Notes: generated by a model from the letters alone, not told the origin. A DNA stretch of 50,018 bases from Streptomyces alanosinicus (GCF_014650595.1 NZ_BMVG01000049.1:1-50018); one strand, 5' to 3'; shown: positions 31,010-39,503, numbered from the stretch's first letter. Made by a program: numbers and translations.

Positions 31010-32085
31010 ATGCCGTCTTCCCCGATGACATACACCGAACTGCTCGCCCGGAGAAGCCAGTTCGCACGGTCCGACGCGATCAGGGACATCCTCGCCGCCG
31101 GCACCGCCCCCGGTGTGCTCTCCATGGCGGGCGGCCTGCCCGCGCCGGACACCTTTCCCACGGCGGAGCTCGCCGGGCTGGTGGCGCGGGTGCTCGCCGA
31201 GTCCCCCGCCGCAGCCCTCCAGTACGCGCCCGCCGAGGGCGTACCGGCCATGCGTGAGGCGCTCGCCCGCCTCGCCTCCATGACCGGTGCCGCGGCCACC
31301 GCCGGCCAGACGCTCGTGACCAGCGGCAGTCAACAGGGCATCGACCTTGTGGCGGGCGCCATCCTGGAGGAGGGCGACGCTGTCGCACTCGACGACCCGA
31401 GCTACCTCGGCGCCGTCCAGTCCTTCCGCCGCGTAGGCGCCCGGCTGCTGCCGGTGCCCAGCGACGAGGACGGCATGGACACCGAGGTCCTCGCAGCCAG
31501 GCTGACCGCCGGTGAGCGTCGCAAGCTGGGGTACGTCGTACCGCACTTCCCCCTCCGGTGCTTTGCTCTCCGCCGCCCGGGCGGAGCCATCTGGCCGCAC
31601 TCGCCGAGGAGTTCGGCTTTCTGGTGGTGGAGGACGACCCGTACGCCGATCTGGCCTTCGACGGAGAGCGCGGCCCCTCGGTCGATGTGCACACCGACCG
31701 TGTGATCCGGCTCATGAGCCTTTCCAAGACCCTCTGCCCGGGGCTGCGGGACTTCTACCGGGACAAGGCGGACCTGCTGTCCGAGCTGATCGAGACGCGG
31801 CTGCCCTGGCTGGAGTTCCGCCGCCCGCGCGGCGGCCTCTTCTTCTGGTACACGATCACCGAACCTGGCGTCACCTCGGACGGGTTGGAGCGTGCGGCGC
31901 TCGCCGAGAGGGTCGCCATCGTGCCAGGCGGCCCCTTCTGCATCGACCGGGACGGCTCGCGCCAACCTGCGCCTGTCCTTCGCGACCCTGACCCCACCCG
32001 AACTGGCCACGGCCGTCGACCGCCTCTCCGCCGCCTTCGCCGCATCCCGAACCTCGGACCCCGTTCGAATTCTGAGCTGGGCAAA
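31010..32085 (+). pseudogene. decayed PLP-dependent aminotransferase (2-aminoadipate/MocR type)
   Basis: From ATG 31010, MTYTELLARRSQFARSDAIR and VLSMAGGLPAPDTFPTAELA, then TLVTSGSQQGIDLVAGAILE and LDDPSYLGAVQSFR, represent a fold-type I aminotransferase. After VVPHF (about 31550) the frame changes to LAALAEEFGFLVVEDDPYAD and the PLP-lysine segment LMSLSKTLCPGLR. That is joined directly to DFYRDKADLLSELIE, so about 70 residues are deleted in frame. A third break near 31958 leads to NLRLSFATLTPPELATAVDR. Two frameshifts plus a deletion make it inactive. It follows NRPS relics, so it may once have served that pathway. Confidence 0.85.
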
Positions 32086-32133
32086 CGCCGCCCCCTCGGA
32101 CTGTCATGTAATGCCCGGCTCAGATGCGGCAAT

Positions 32134-32607
32134 TCAGGCCCGACGGTAGCTGTCGACCGGGCCGCCCCAGCCGCCGGGAGGACCGTCAAAGTCGATCACG
32201 AGCGAGGACCCGTCCGGGTCCACCTTCAGGTGGCCCAGGCCGCGCCTGCCGTCCTTGCCGCCCTGGCACTTATAGGTGATGGTCGCGGATTCCCGGCCGT
32301 CCTTCTTCGTCGGCACGAAGGTGCCGGTGCACGAGAGCTTCGCGCCCTTGGCCGTGGCTCTGCCGTCCTTGACGACGAGCGTGTCCAACGAATCATCAGT
32401 GGGGGTAGCGATGAATTTCCAGGTGCCGGCCGCTCGCTCAAGGAGCGTGCCGTGAGACGGAGCCGCCCCGGCCGGCTTTTTCGTCACGCCAGTGGTGGCA
32501 TTTGCCGGGCCGCCTGCCGTCTTCGCACCCGCGCTCTTGCCGCCGCACCCGGCGGTCATCACGACCACGGCAAGCGTCGCGGCCACTGTCCATCGCGCCT
32601 TGCGCAC
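32134..32607 (-). CDS. putative secreted lipoprotein
   Basis: 157 residues from ATG 32605-32607. Signal peptide with lipobox: RWTVAATLAVVVMTAGCGG (MTAG-C). The mature part has a Lys/Ala/Gly-rich spacer and a beta-rich domain, AAGTWKFIATPTDDSLDTLV, KLSCTGTFVPTKKDGRESAT, ITYKCQGG, with one likely disulfide. Similar extracellular lipoproteins are common in Streptomyces; function unknown. Confidence 0.8.
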   Translation of the reverse strand: MRKARWTVAATLAVVVMTAGCGGKSAGAKTAGGPANATTGVTKKPAGAAPSHGTLLERAAGTWKFIATPTDDSLDTLVVKDGRATAKGAKLSCTGTFVPTKKDGRESATITYKCQGGKDGRRGLGHLKVDPDGSSLVIDFDGPPGGWGGPVDSYRRA

Positions 32608-32994
32608 AACAACATCCGTTCTCTCTTTGCGTCTTCAGAACGCCCGCAAACGTAACAGGCTCCTGCAGGCGGGCCGACCGCGCTCTTTACCAGCTGCCTC
32701 TGCGAACGCCGCCCGGGTGCACCGCGCGCCGTGTCGCGTGCCAAGCGAAGACGCAGACCGCCCAGGCGTAGATACCGACCGCCCGTCTCCGTGGAGGACC
32801 GGGGGCGGAAGGCCGTACGCCGGGTGGGGCCAGGGGATGTCTCGTTGACCGGCTGATCGGGCAGCTCGGTGGTGACCGCGCACAGGCCCGACGCGTACGA
32901 GCGGTGCCCGGCCTGGGATACGGTCACCGACTGCACCACGGCGGCGCTGCGGGCGTACATCGCTTACCCAACAGCCGACAACAACGCGAACAGC
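32608..32994. other. 387-bp intergenic stretch without a recognisable gene
   Basis: Open frames here on both strands are short and none resembles a protein I know; codon bias is weak. It holds the promoter of the lipoprotein (minus strand) at its left end and lies beyond the stop of the MqnA-like gene at its right end. No hairpin longer than about 7 bp was noticed. Confidence 0.4.
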
Positions 32995-33930
32995 TCAGTG
33001 ACTCCCTTCTCCTTCAGGTTTGACACTTGTCGCCCTTTCCACATCCGACGGCACAGGGTGGCCGGTGCGGCGGGCGAATTCCGCAAGTCCGGCCATCTGG
33101 CGGGGGCCGAAGGAGTAGTCCAGGGTGTGGCCGAAATAATGCGCCAGTGTCCTCTCCTCGAAGGGCTCCCAGCGGGCGGTACGGGCGGCGAGCTCGGCGT
33201 TCTCGGTGCGGGCCAGGTCTCGGGCGGCGAGGAGGCCTCGATGGGCGGCCTCCACGGCGTCCGGTCGGTGCCGGGCGTACTCGCGGCGGACCGCCCAGAC
33301 CGCGAAGACGAACGGCAGGCCGGTCCAGTCGCGCCAGAGTCCTGCGAGGTCGTGGATCCGCGGCCCGTCCGCCTTCCGCTGCCGGGCGACCACGGCATCC
33401 AGCGCCGTGTTCCCGAACAACACCTCGGCGTCCGCTCCATGGCGTACGGACGGCGGAGAGGACGACCCGGGAACGTAACGGGCGGCCACTCCGTAACGCT
33501 GCTCCAGCAGCAGCCGCGCCAGCCGGCTGGAGGTCGGGCCGGTCCGGGTCAACGCGACGGTCCGGCCGTGCAGCTCGTGCAGCTCGTCCGGGCCCACATC
33601 GCAGACCAGGACAGCCGACATCATCGGCCCGTCGCTCCCGGCCGCGATGCCGGGCAGCGCGAGCAGCGTCCGGCTGTGCCGCAGGTAGGTGACGGCGGGC
33701 ACCGCGGCGATGTCGAGATCGCCCGAGAGCAGGCGTCGGGCGAGACGGTCCGGGGTGTCGGCCACCAGGTCGACGTCGAGGAGCGCCGTGGTGCGGGCGA
33801 GGCCCCAGTACAGCGGCACGCAGTCCAGGGAACCGGTGTGTCCCAACCGTGGACGGCACGGTGCACCAACGCTGTCGCGGCTAGGTCCCATGCGTCCCAT
33901 ACATCCCACGCGTCCCATACTCTCAAGCAT
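32995..33930 (-). CDS. MqnA-like protein (menaquinone pathway chorismate dehydratase paralogue)
   Basis: Up to 311 residues. From about residue 26, RPRLGHTGSLDCVPLYWGLA corresponds to the start of MqnA, chorismate dehydratase of the futalosine menaquinone pathway (family form: RVGHIQFLNCLPLYWGL). DLDIAAVPAVTYLRH, GSDGPMMSAVLV, WTGLPFVFAVWAVRREYARH and LAHYFGHTLDYSFG also align with it. Differences at the N-terminal motif (NCLPLY to DCVPLY) and the lone context indicate a paralogue with altered activity or binding role. The first 20 residues come from a short MGR-rich repeat (33886-33922) with several possible ATG starts. It overlaps the YceI gene by 8 bp. Confidence 0.8.
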   Translation of the reverse strand: MLESMGRVGCMGRMGPSRDSVGAPCRPRLGHTGSLDCVPLYWGLARTTALLDVDLVADTPDRLARRLLSGDLDIAAVPAVTYLRHSRTLLALPGIAAGSDGPMMSAVLVCDVGPDELHELHGRTVALTRTGPTSSRLARLLLEQRYGVAARYVPGSSSPPSVRHGADAEVLFGNTALDAVVARQRKADGPRIHDLAGLWRDWTGLPFVFAVWAVRREYARHRPDAVEAAHRGLLAARDLARTENAELAARTARWEPFEERTLAHYFGHTLDYSFGPRQMAGLAEFARRTGHPVPSDVERATSVKPEGEGSH

Positions 33931-34468
33931 TCCGGATCGTCGTAACGTCGAGTTCCAGAAACACCTTGGGGCTGACCATCAACCTGGTCGCGGCATTCCA
34001 GTTCACGCCCCAGTCGTTGCGGTCAGTGGTGGTGCCGCCCGTGAAGCGGACCCGGAAGCCGCGGAGCAAGTCGTTCTCGACGCCGGACAGTTCGAGAGCC
34101 AGAGTGACCGGGCGGGTCACTCCGCGGACGGTCAGGTCGCCGCCGACCGCGAACATGGACGCGGAGCGCTGCTGCACCCCGGTCGAGACGAAACGGAGGG
34201 ACGGATGATCGTGCACGCCGAGAAACACATCGCACAGCTGGTCGTCACGGCGCCGGCTGCCGGTGCGGATGCCGTTGGCCGGGATCGTGAGGCGGACGGA
34301 GGACTTCGAGGGGTCGGAGCCGTCGAGGTGCGCGCCGCCCTCGAACTCCGCAAAATGCCCGCGCACCCTGGTGCCCATGGCGTGCCGAGCGACGAAGCCG
34401 ATCCGGGTCCGGGCCAGGTCGAAGACGTAGTCGCCGGTCAGTTCGGCGAGTGCGGTGAGGGGGGACAT
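33923..34468 (-). CDS. YceI-family polyisoprenoid-binding-like protein
   Basis: 181 residues from ATG 34466-34468. The YceI lipocalin-like core is evident: GDYVFDLARTRIGFVARHAMGTRVRGHFAEFEGGAHLDG, then LTIPANGIRTGSRRRDDQL, VGGDLTVRGVTRPVTLALEL and FTGGTTTDRNDWGVNWNAA. YceI proteins bind isoprenoid chains such as ubiquinone-8 precursors. No signal peptide is present. Placed between a SnoaL-like gene and an MqnA-like gene in one operon, a role with a prenylated quinone or related lipid is suggested. Confidence 0.92.
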   Translation of the reverse strand: MSPLTALAELTGDYVFDLARTRIGFVARHAMGTRVRGHFAEFEGGAHLDGSDPSKSSVRLTIPANGIRTGSRRRDDQLCDVFLGVHDHPSLRFVSTGVQQRSASMFAVGGDLTVRGVTRPVTLALELSGVENDLLRGFRVRFTGGTTTDRNDWGVNWNAATRLMVSPKVFLELDVTTIRNA

Positions 34469-34530
34469 ACTGGGTCACTCCTTGTCGGAGAGGCGAAAGA
34501 GGGCGCTGGAATCCTGCGGTATGGGGAGGG

Positions 34531-34993
34531 TCACGACGCGCCGACGGGGCGGGGCGCCGTTCCGGGCAGCGGGGTGGTGTCGACGTACCTGATCTCGTAG
34601 ACCCGCTCGGTGAACCTCCAGCCGTCCGGGGTGCGCCGGTAACGATCGTGGCAGAGGACGTAGTTGAGGTGCGAGCTGCCATCGCGCATACGCCCGAACT
34701 CCGCGACGTGGGCACGGCCGGCCGCCGTGTCGCCCTCGATCCGGACCGCGCCCGGGTGCACGGTCTGCACGAAGAACTCCCAGTTCCCCTGCAGCCGCTC
34801 GACCGCGGTGCGGATCTCCTCGCGGCCGACGAACTCAAGCGGGATCTCCGGCATCCGCCACGCGCCGTCGGCGGTGAACAGCGACGCGAAGCGGTCATAG
34901 TCGTGCATCATCCCCGCGTCGGTGAACTCGCCGCGCAGGGCCTCGATCTCGATGCGATCGACGAGGGCCCTGAAGGTCGGTCATGGTGTCCAT
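34531..34993 (-). pseudogene. SnoaL/NTF2-like protein gene with N-terminal frameshift
   Basis: From ATG 34991-34993 the frame reads MDTMTDLQGPRR and then off-frame sequence. In the next frame ALVDRIEIEALRGEFTDAGM continues into MHDYDRFASLFTADGAWRMP, EIPLEFVGREEIRTAVERLQ and GSSHLNYVLCHDRYRRTPDG. One extra G in the GGG of CAGGGCCC (about 34963-34966) explains the break. The remaining ORF could start at ATG 34909-34911, losing about 28 residues and the first helix of the NTF2 fold. It diverges from the ECF41 sigma gene and has a matching promoter upstream. Sequencing error cannot be excluded. Confidence 0.75.
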
Positions 34994-35034
34994 GTGCCTT
35001 CCTGTCCGATGTCGGTGTTGGTCCCACCACATAC

Positions 35035-35060
35035 GACGGAGCAGCGCGCCGGAATGTGAG
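35035..35060 (-). promoter_or_regulatory. ECF41-type promoter, minus strand
   Basis: On the minus strand CTCACA (35055-35060) and CGTC (35035-35038) are exactly 16 bp apart, close to the published ECF41 consensus TGTCACA-N16-CGTC as I remember it. It points toward the SnoaL-like, YceI and MqnA-like genes and starts about 40 bp upstream of the first. Confidence 0.65.
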
Positions 35061-35072
35061 GCCGGGCGGACG

Positions 35073-35098
35073 GTCACATTCCGAGGGACTGGTTCGTC
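35073..35098 (+). promoter_or_regulatory. ECF41-type promoter of the sigma gene
   Basis: GTCACA (35073-35078), a 16-bp spacer and CGTC (35095-35098) match the ECF41 consensus. The elements share TCACATTCCG and CGTCGTA with the opposing promoter at 35035-35060. It lies about 50 bp upstream of the sigma factor start, indicating autoregulation. Confidence 0.7.
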
Positions 35099-35149
35099 GT
35101 ACCGGTGCACGCAGATGGGATGCACGAGCGACAGGGAGAGTCGGGCACC

Positions 35150-36136
35150 ATGAGCAACTCGTCAGGGCCGGGAACCGGTCACACCGATCCGTACCTCAGC
35201 GCGATCATGAGCGAACGGCGTCAACTGATCGGCGTGGCATACCGGCTCCTCGGTTCGCTGGCCGATGCCGAGGACGTCGTGCAGGAGACTTACGCGCGCT
35301 GGTACGCCATGACCCCGCAGCAGCAGGACGCCATCGAGTCCCCTGGGGCCTGGCTGACGAAGGTCGCCAGTCGCATCTGCCTCGACGTGCTCGGCTCGGC
35401 TCGGGTCCGACGCGAGAGCTACGTGGGCGAATGGCTCCCCGAGCCGCTGCCCGGACACGCGGAGTGGATCGACGCCCGCCCGGATGCCGGCCCGGTCGAC
35501 CCGGCCGACCGGGTCACCCTCGACGAGTCGGTCAACATGGCCTTCCTCGTCATCCTCGACTCGATGACCCCGGCCGAGCGCGTCGCCTTCATCCTGCACG
35601 ATGTCTTCCGCTACCCCTTCGCCGAGGTGGCCGAGATCGTCGGCCGCACTCCGGCCGCCTGCCGCCAACTGGCCTCCTCCGCCCGCCGGCGCGTCGACAC
35701 CTCACGGGTGAATGTGACTCGGGAGCCTCGACGAGCCGCTCTCGTCCGGGACTTCAAACAGGCCTGGGAAGCCAAGGACATCGACGCGCTCATCGGCCTG
35801 CTCGCCCCCGACGCAACCGCGATCGGCGACGGCGGCGGGCTCGTGGCCGCCGCACCGCGCCCTGTCGAAGGCAGCGAGCAGATCGCCCGCTACCTGGTCG
35901 AACTCCTGGTCAGGGCCTCCGGTCTGACGATCCTGGAGCACACCGTCAACGCCCAGCCCGGTCTGACCGCCCGGCTCGACGGCGTCACCGTGGCGGTGTT
36001 CGCGTTAGACGTCGCGGGTGGCCGGATCACCCGCATCTGGGCGGTCCGGAACCCGGAGAAGCTCCGCCCCTGGACGACTCGGGAGACGCACTCCACATTC
36101 GGTCATGTCACAGCTCGGCCGGATGCGTCGTCTTGA
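35150..36136 (+). CDS. ECF41-group RNA polymerase sigma factor (SigJ-like) with SnoaL C-terminus
   Basis: 328 residues from ATG 35150, ribosome site GGGAGAG at 35134-35140. Sigma region 2 is RQLIGVAYRLLGSLADAEDVVQETYARW. Region 4 is LDSMTPAERVAFILHDVFRYPFAEVAEIVGRTPAACRQLASSARRRV. The C-terminal NTF2/SnoaL-like domain (about 205-320) ends with WAVRNPEKLRPW, equivalent to the NPDKL motif that marks ECF41 proteins and modulates their activity in place of an anti-sigma factor. The usual ECF41 partner, a carboxymuconolactone decarboxylase/oxidoreductase/epimerase (COE) gene, is present only as a relic overlapping its 3' end. Confidence 0.93.
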   Translation: MSNSSGPGTGHTDPYLSAIMSERRQLIGVAYRLLGSLADAEDVVQETYARWYAMTPQQQDAIESPGAWLTKVASRICLDVLGSARVRRESYVGEWLPEPLPGHAEWIDARPDAGPVDPADRVTLDESVNMAFLVILDSMTPAERVAFILHDVFRYPFAEVAEIVGRTPAACRQLASSARRRVDTSRVNVTREPRRAALVRDFKQAWEAKDIDALIGLLAPDATAIGDGGGLVAAAPRPVEGSEQIARYLVELLVRASGLTILEHTVNAQPGLTARLDGVTVAVFALDVAGGRITRIWAVRNPEKLRPWTTRETHSTFGHVTARPDASS

Positions 36137-36310
36137 CGGGCAACAGCGGACGCTTGAACGGGTGAAGCTGCGCGTCGGCCAGATCAACGGCTGTGGCTTC
36201 TGCGTCGACGCGCACACCAAGGGCCTCGGTCACATCGAGTGCGGCGCGCTCCATTGCCGACGCGGCCGGGCGGGTCACGGACGAGGTCCGGGCGAACGCC
36301 GCCAGTCCGG
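36105..36310 (+). pseudogene. carboxymuconolactone decarboxylase-like (COE partner) remnant
   Basis: ATG 36105 lies within the 3' end of the sigma gene. The product MSQLGRMRRLDGQQRTLERV, KLRVGQINGCGFCVDAHTKG carries the CxxC...H motif of AhpD/CMD-type peroxidase-like proteins. After HTKG the similarity jumps to another frame (SIADAAGRVTDEV) with most of the middle missing. The 211 bases from 36311 to the next gene show no clear feature. ECF41 sigma genes are normally followed by an intact COE gene; here it is broken. Confidence 0.7.
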
Positions 36311-36521
36311 GTGCGCGCCGGTCCCCGGAACGCCTGCCCAACGGTGCCGGACAGCGGATGCTGACAGAACTGAGCGGGGCCGGACTGGAGGTGCCGACCC
36401 GGGCGCTGCCGGCCTTTTCCCGCGAGGACGCCACAGCCGGCGCGGATGGAGGTGCGGCGCGCGCGGTGTGGCGGCTGATGCCTCATGGCTGCTCAGGTCG
36501 TCCCGTCCCCGGTGGCTGACC

Positions 36522-37262
36522 TCAGGTCGGCTTGCGCCACACGGAGATGTGTTTCGTGGAGTCCTGGGTGAACGGCGCCCCGTCCCAGTCCGCGACGCGA
36601 CGTTCCAGCTCAAGCCCAGCGATCCGTGCCATCAGGTCGAGCTCTGCCGGCCAGGCGTACCGGTGCCGGGAGCTGCCGCGGCGGTAGCGGCCGTCGTCAC
36701 CATCATGGGTGAAGTGGTGCGAGATCAGAATCTGCTGGACCAGGTCGAAGGTGTCGAAGCCGAGATGCCGCTCGGAGACGTCGAACGGCACCGCGACCTG
36801 GCCGGGCGGCAAGAACCGCAGCGGCGGCACGCCCAGCTCGACGACGAACCGGCCGCCGGGCGCCAGATGACGTGCGGCGTTGCGGAAGCACTCGACCTGC
36901 TCGTCCTGCGAGAGCAGGTTCGTGATGGTGTTGTAGACGAGATAGACCAGGGTGAACTCGCCGGGGACGACGGTGGTGGCCATGTCCCCGATGGCCACCG
37001 GGAGCGTGTCCTCGTCGATCTTGCGCCGCAGGACCGCTGCCATGTGCTCGGACAGTTCGATGCCCACTACCGGCACGCCGCGTTCCCGGAGCGGGACGCC
37101 CACTCGTCCGGTTCCGATGGCGAACTCCAGTGCCCGGCCGTCTCCGGCGAGCTCGGCGAGGAAGGCGAGAGTCGGTTCGAGAACGGCGGCCGAGGACATC
37201 TCGGTCTCCTCGGCGTCGTAGCGGTCGGCGGTCGCACGGGTCCACAGCTCACTGCTCGTCAC
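36522..37262 (-). CDS. class I SAM-dependent methyltransferase
   Basis: 246 residues from GTG 37260-37262. The start ELWTRATADRYDAEETEMSS and motif I ALEFAIGTGRVGVPLRERGVPVVGIELSEHM, followed by FTLVYLVYNTITNLLSQDEQVECFRNAARHLAPGGRFVVELGVP, are typical of a widespread actinobacterial methyltransferase group (Methyltransf_25-like). Motif I has AIGTGR instead of GCGTG. The C-terminus has aromatic residues near the substrate pocket. No partner gene indicates the substrate. Confidence 0.88.
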   Translation of the reverse strand: MTSSELWTRATADRYDAEETEMSSAAVLEPTLAFLAELAGDGRALEFAIGTGRVGVPLRERGVPVVGIELSEHMAAVLRRKIDEDTLPVAIGDMATTVVPGEFTLVYLVYNTITNLLSQDEQVECFRNAARHLAPGGRFVVELGVPPLRFLPPGQVAVPFDVSERHLGFDTFDLVQQILISHHFTHDGDDGRYRRGSSRHRYAWPAELDLMARIAGLELERRVADWDGAPFTQDSTKHISVWRKPT

Positions 37263-37305
37263 GGGCGGCCACTCTGCCGGGTGCCGAGCGGCGCTGTCGA
37301 CGCAT

Positions 37306-37479
37306 TTACCGTCCCCCGGTTCCGAATCCACGGTTCTTGGAGATCACTTCCCAAGGAGTTCCAAGAGGTCGCGCAGACAAGCGACCGGTCAGGGTCGGCG
37401 TCAAGAACCCGGGCTGCCGCACCAACCACCACTTCGAGCGCATCGATTCTTGGACGGCTTCGTCCAGCACGTCGACAGG
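37306..37479 (-). pseudogene. C-terminal coding remnant of unknown protein
   Basis: A minus frame reads VLDEAVQESMRSKWWLVRQP then FLTPTLTGRLSARPLGTPWE and ends ISKNRGFGTGGR with a stop at 37306-37308. Composition and codon use look protein-like, but no start or upstream portion is present, and it abuts the truncated polyprenyl synthase gene. I do not recognise the family. Confidence 0.25.
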
Positions 37480-37489
37480 GCGTGATTCT

Positions 37490-38197
37490 GGCCGTGCGGC
37501 GGCACCGGCCGGCCGCCTGGCAGGTCTTCGGCCCGTCGGCCGCTGCCCGATCGGCGGATGCCTTGCTGCTGACCGCATTCGAGGTGCTGTCGGACGCCGA
37601 CGCGGCAGACGGCCCGGTATCGGGTGAGGCATCGACCGCTCTGTTGGACGCACTGATCCAACTCGCCGTCGGCGAGGGCCTGGACCTGGCCTTCGAAGGC
37701 AGGTCAGAGGTGACGCCGCAGGAGTGTCTGGAGATGGTCTCGGGCAAGACGGCGTCGCTGTTCGCCTGCGCCTGCCGGCTGGGCGCCTTGTACGGCGGCG
37801 CCGCGCCGCAGACGACGGACGAGTGGGCGGCGTTCGGACACGACCTCGGCATGGCCTTCCAGCTGGTGGACGACCTGCTCGGTATCTGGGGCGACGCATC
37901 GGTCACGGGCAAGCCGGTCTTCAACGATCTACGGAACCGCAAGATGTCGGTACCGGTGGTCGCCGCGCTGTCCTCCGAGACCCCGGCCGGAGGCGAACTG
38001 ATCCGCCGTTACGCCCGCCCCGACACCGAACCGGCCGACCTGGCCCGCCTGGTCGAGCGGGCGGGCGGCGCTGGACCGCCGATCGAGCCGCGCGCCACGC
38101 CGCCGCACGTGAGCGCCTGCACCGCCTCACCACCGTGCCCGAGGCCCTCGCCGAACTGGAGGCGCTGTGCGACGTGATCGTCAACCGCGTGCACTGA
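37490..38197 (+). pseudogene. truncated polyprenyl synthetase (trans-isoprenyl diphosphate synthase)
   Basis: From about 37490 the sequence reads RRHRPAAWQVFGPSAAARSA, then TALLDALIQLAVGEGLDLAF, ECLEMVSGKTASLFACACRL and the second Asp-rich motif FQLVDDLLGIWGDASVTGKP. The N-terminal third with the first Asp-rich (DDxxD) motif is gone, removing half of the catalytic site. Near 38062 one base is missing in a GGGCGGGCGGCG run: the expected C-terminus GGRRWTADRAARHAAARERL continues in another frame to stop 38195-38197. Dead on both counts. It probably once made a C20-C30 prenyl diphosphate for a terpenoid pathway. Confidence 0.85.
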
Positions 38198-38664
38198 CCG
38201 CCCAGGGAGCCGGCCCGTCCATGATGTGCGCGCGCCCCTGGCGGAACAGCTCAGCGTCCACCTCCTTCAGCCGCCGCAGCTCGGCCGGCTGATGCAGGGT
38301 GTGCACCTCCACGGGGGTTCCCGGATGCGCGTCGAACAGCACATGGCCGACGCCCTCCATCACGTTGAGCCGACTGGTGTCGATGGCAGCGAACCGGTTG
38401 GCCGTGACGAACTGGCCCTTCGTGAGCCGGTCCCCGTCCACGCCCGCGTGACGCAGCAGCTCCAGCCAGTAGAGCTGGAGGGAGGTGTGGAGTGCCCTGG
38501 CCTGGCGGTCGTCCTTGTCGAGCTTGTAAGCGTCGATATATCGGGTGGCGGGCGGCGGGCTTCTGGTAGTCCGTCCAGCCCAGGTGCCCATCGTGGTCGG
38601 CGCCCAACGTCTCAAATGCGCGTTCGAGCTTGCTGGTGATGACGCCCTGCGGCGTGGTGGTCAC
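38181..38664 (-). pseudogene. EF-hand calcium-binding protein gene, frameshifted and truncated
   Basis: GTG 38662-38664 is preceded by AGAAGGG. The product begins VTTTPQGVITSKLERAFETL followed by the EF-hand loop DHDGHLGWTDYQK. Around 38570 the frame changes to ATRYIDAYKLDKDDRQARAL and LQLYWLELLRHAGVDGDRLT, all typical of the four-EF-hand Streptomyces CabD/calerythrin-like proteins. After VGHVLFD the text is unlike EF-hand proteins (AHPGTPVEVHTLHQ...) and runs to a stop at 38181 inside the convergent prenyl synthase relic. So the last two EF-hands have been replaced or lost. Confidence 0.7.
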
Positions 38665-38819
38665 GGCTGAAGCCCTTCTGTGATCTTGTCTCAGAGCAAC
38701 CTCAGCTTGAGGCAGGAGCTCTTGGCGCGGTCCGAACCGCGTGGATGGCACCCGATCTAGTGATCACTGGTGAAGTCAGGTGCTGCTGCACGAGGGGACG
38801 ATGTCGCTCACAGCCTCAG

Positions 38820-39476
38820 TCAACGCTGCCGGTGCGGGCCGAGCTCGAGGAGCACATGGCCGAGCTGGGCGGAGGTCAGGGGCGGCCCGGGCAGGGTGGG
38901 CACGGCCGGGTGGGCGCGGAAACCGTCGAGGAGCAACGCAAGCGGGCGGGTCCAGGCGTCCGGGGCGACGGTGCTCAGCGCAGGCACGACCCGGCCCAGC
39001 GCCGCCAGCGCGAAGAGGACGTCCTCGGTGGTGAGGTTCGGGCGGACGGTGCCCTGCGCCTGGCCGCGGCGGAGCAGGTCCGCGATGGTGTCGCGATTAT
39101 GGGTGTGGATGGCCTCCAGAGAGGTCACGCCTGCCAAGCTCGTGGTCATGAGGTCGTTGGTGCCGCGGTCTGCGGCAAGCGTCGCGAAGACGGTGTGCAG
39201 GTACTGCGTCAGCCCTGTCCAGGCGTCCTCGGCGGTGCGTGCCCGCGCGCCAGCGGCCATGGTCTCGGTGAGAGCATCCCGGAAGACCTCGTCCACGAGC
39301 GCGGCGCGGGTCGGAAAGTGACGGTAGAGGGTCGCGTTGCCCACGCCCGCGCGCCGGGCGATGACGTCGAGCGGAGCGTTCAGCCCTTGTTCCGCGAAGA
39401 CCTCGCGGGCCGTCTGTGTCAGCAGCTTCCGGTTGCGCAACGCGTCGCGGCGCCCCGTCGGCGCGTGGCCGCCCAT
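38820..39476 (-). CDS. TetR-family transcriptional regulator
   Basis: 218 residues from ATG 39474-39476. The HTH is LLTQTAREVFAEQGLNAPLDVIARRAGVGNATLYRHFPTRAALVDEVF, the complete TetR_N signature. The C-terminal effector domain (about 80-215) includes WTGLTQYLHTVFATLAADRG and DLLRRGQAQGTVRPNLTTEDVLFALAALG. A 28-bp palindrome lies 28 bp upstream of the start. The P450 gene is upstream on the same strand and ends 130 bp before; joint control is plausible. Confidence 0.9.
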   Translation of the reverse strand: MGGHAPTGRRDALRNRKLLTQTAREVFAEQGLNAPLDVIARRAGVGNATLYRHFPTRAALVDEVFRDALTETMAAGARARTAEDAWTGLTQYLHTVFATLAADRGTNDLMTTSLAGVTSLEAIHTHNRDTIADLLRRGQAQGTVRPNLTTEDVLFALAALGRVVPALSTVAPDAWTRPLALLLDGFRAHPAVPTLPGPPLTSAQLGHVLLELGPHRQR

Positions 39477-39503
39477 CGTGTCTCCTTCTTCGCCGTCCTG
39501 CCC

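Noticed and set aside
36018..38177. Plus-strand frame of over 700 codons.
   Set aside because: It runs through an antisense methyltransferase gene and only its ends (CMD remnant and prenyl synthase) look like proteins; the rest is high-GC chance openness.
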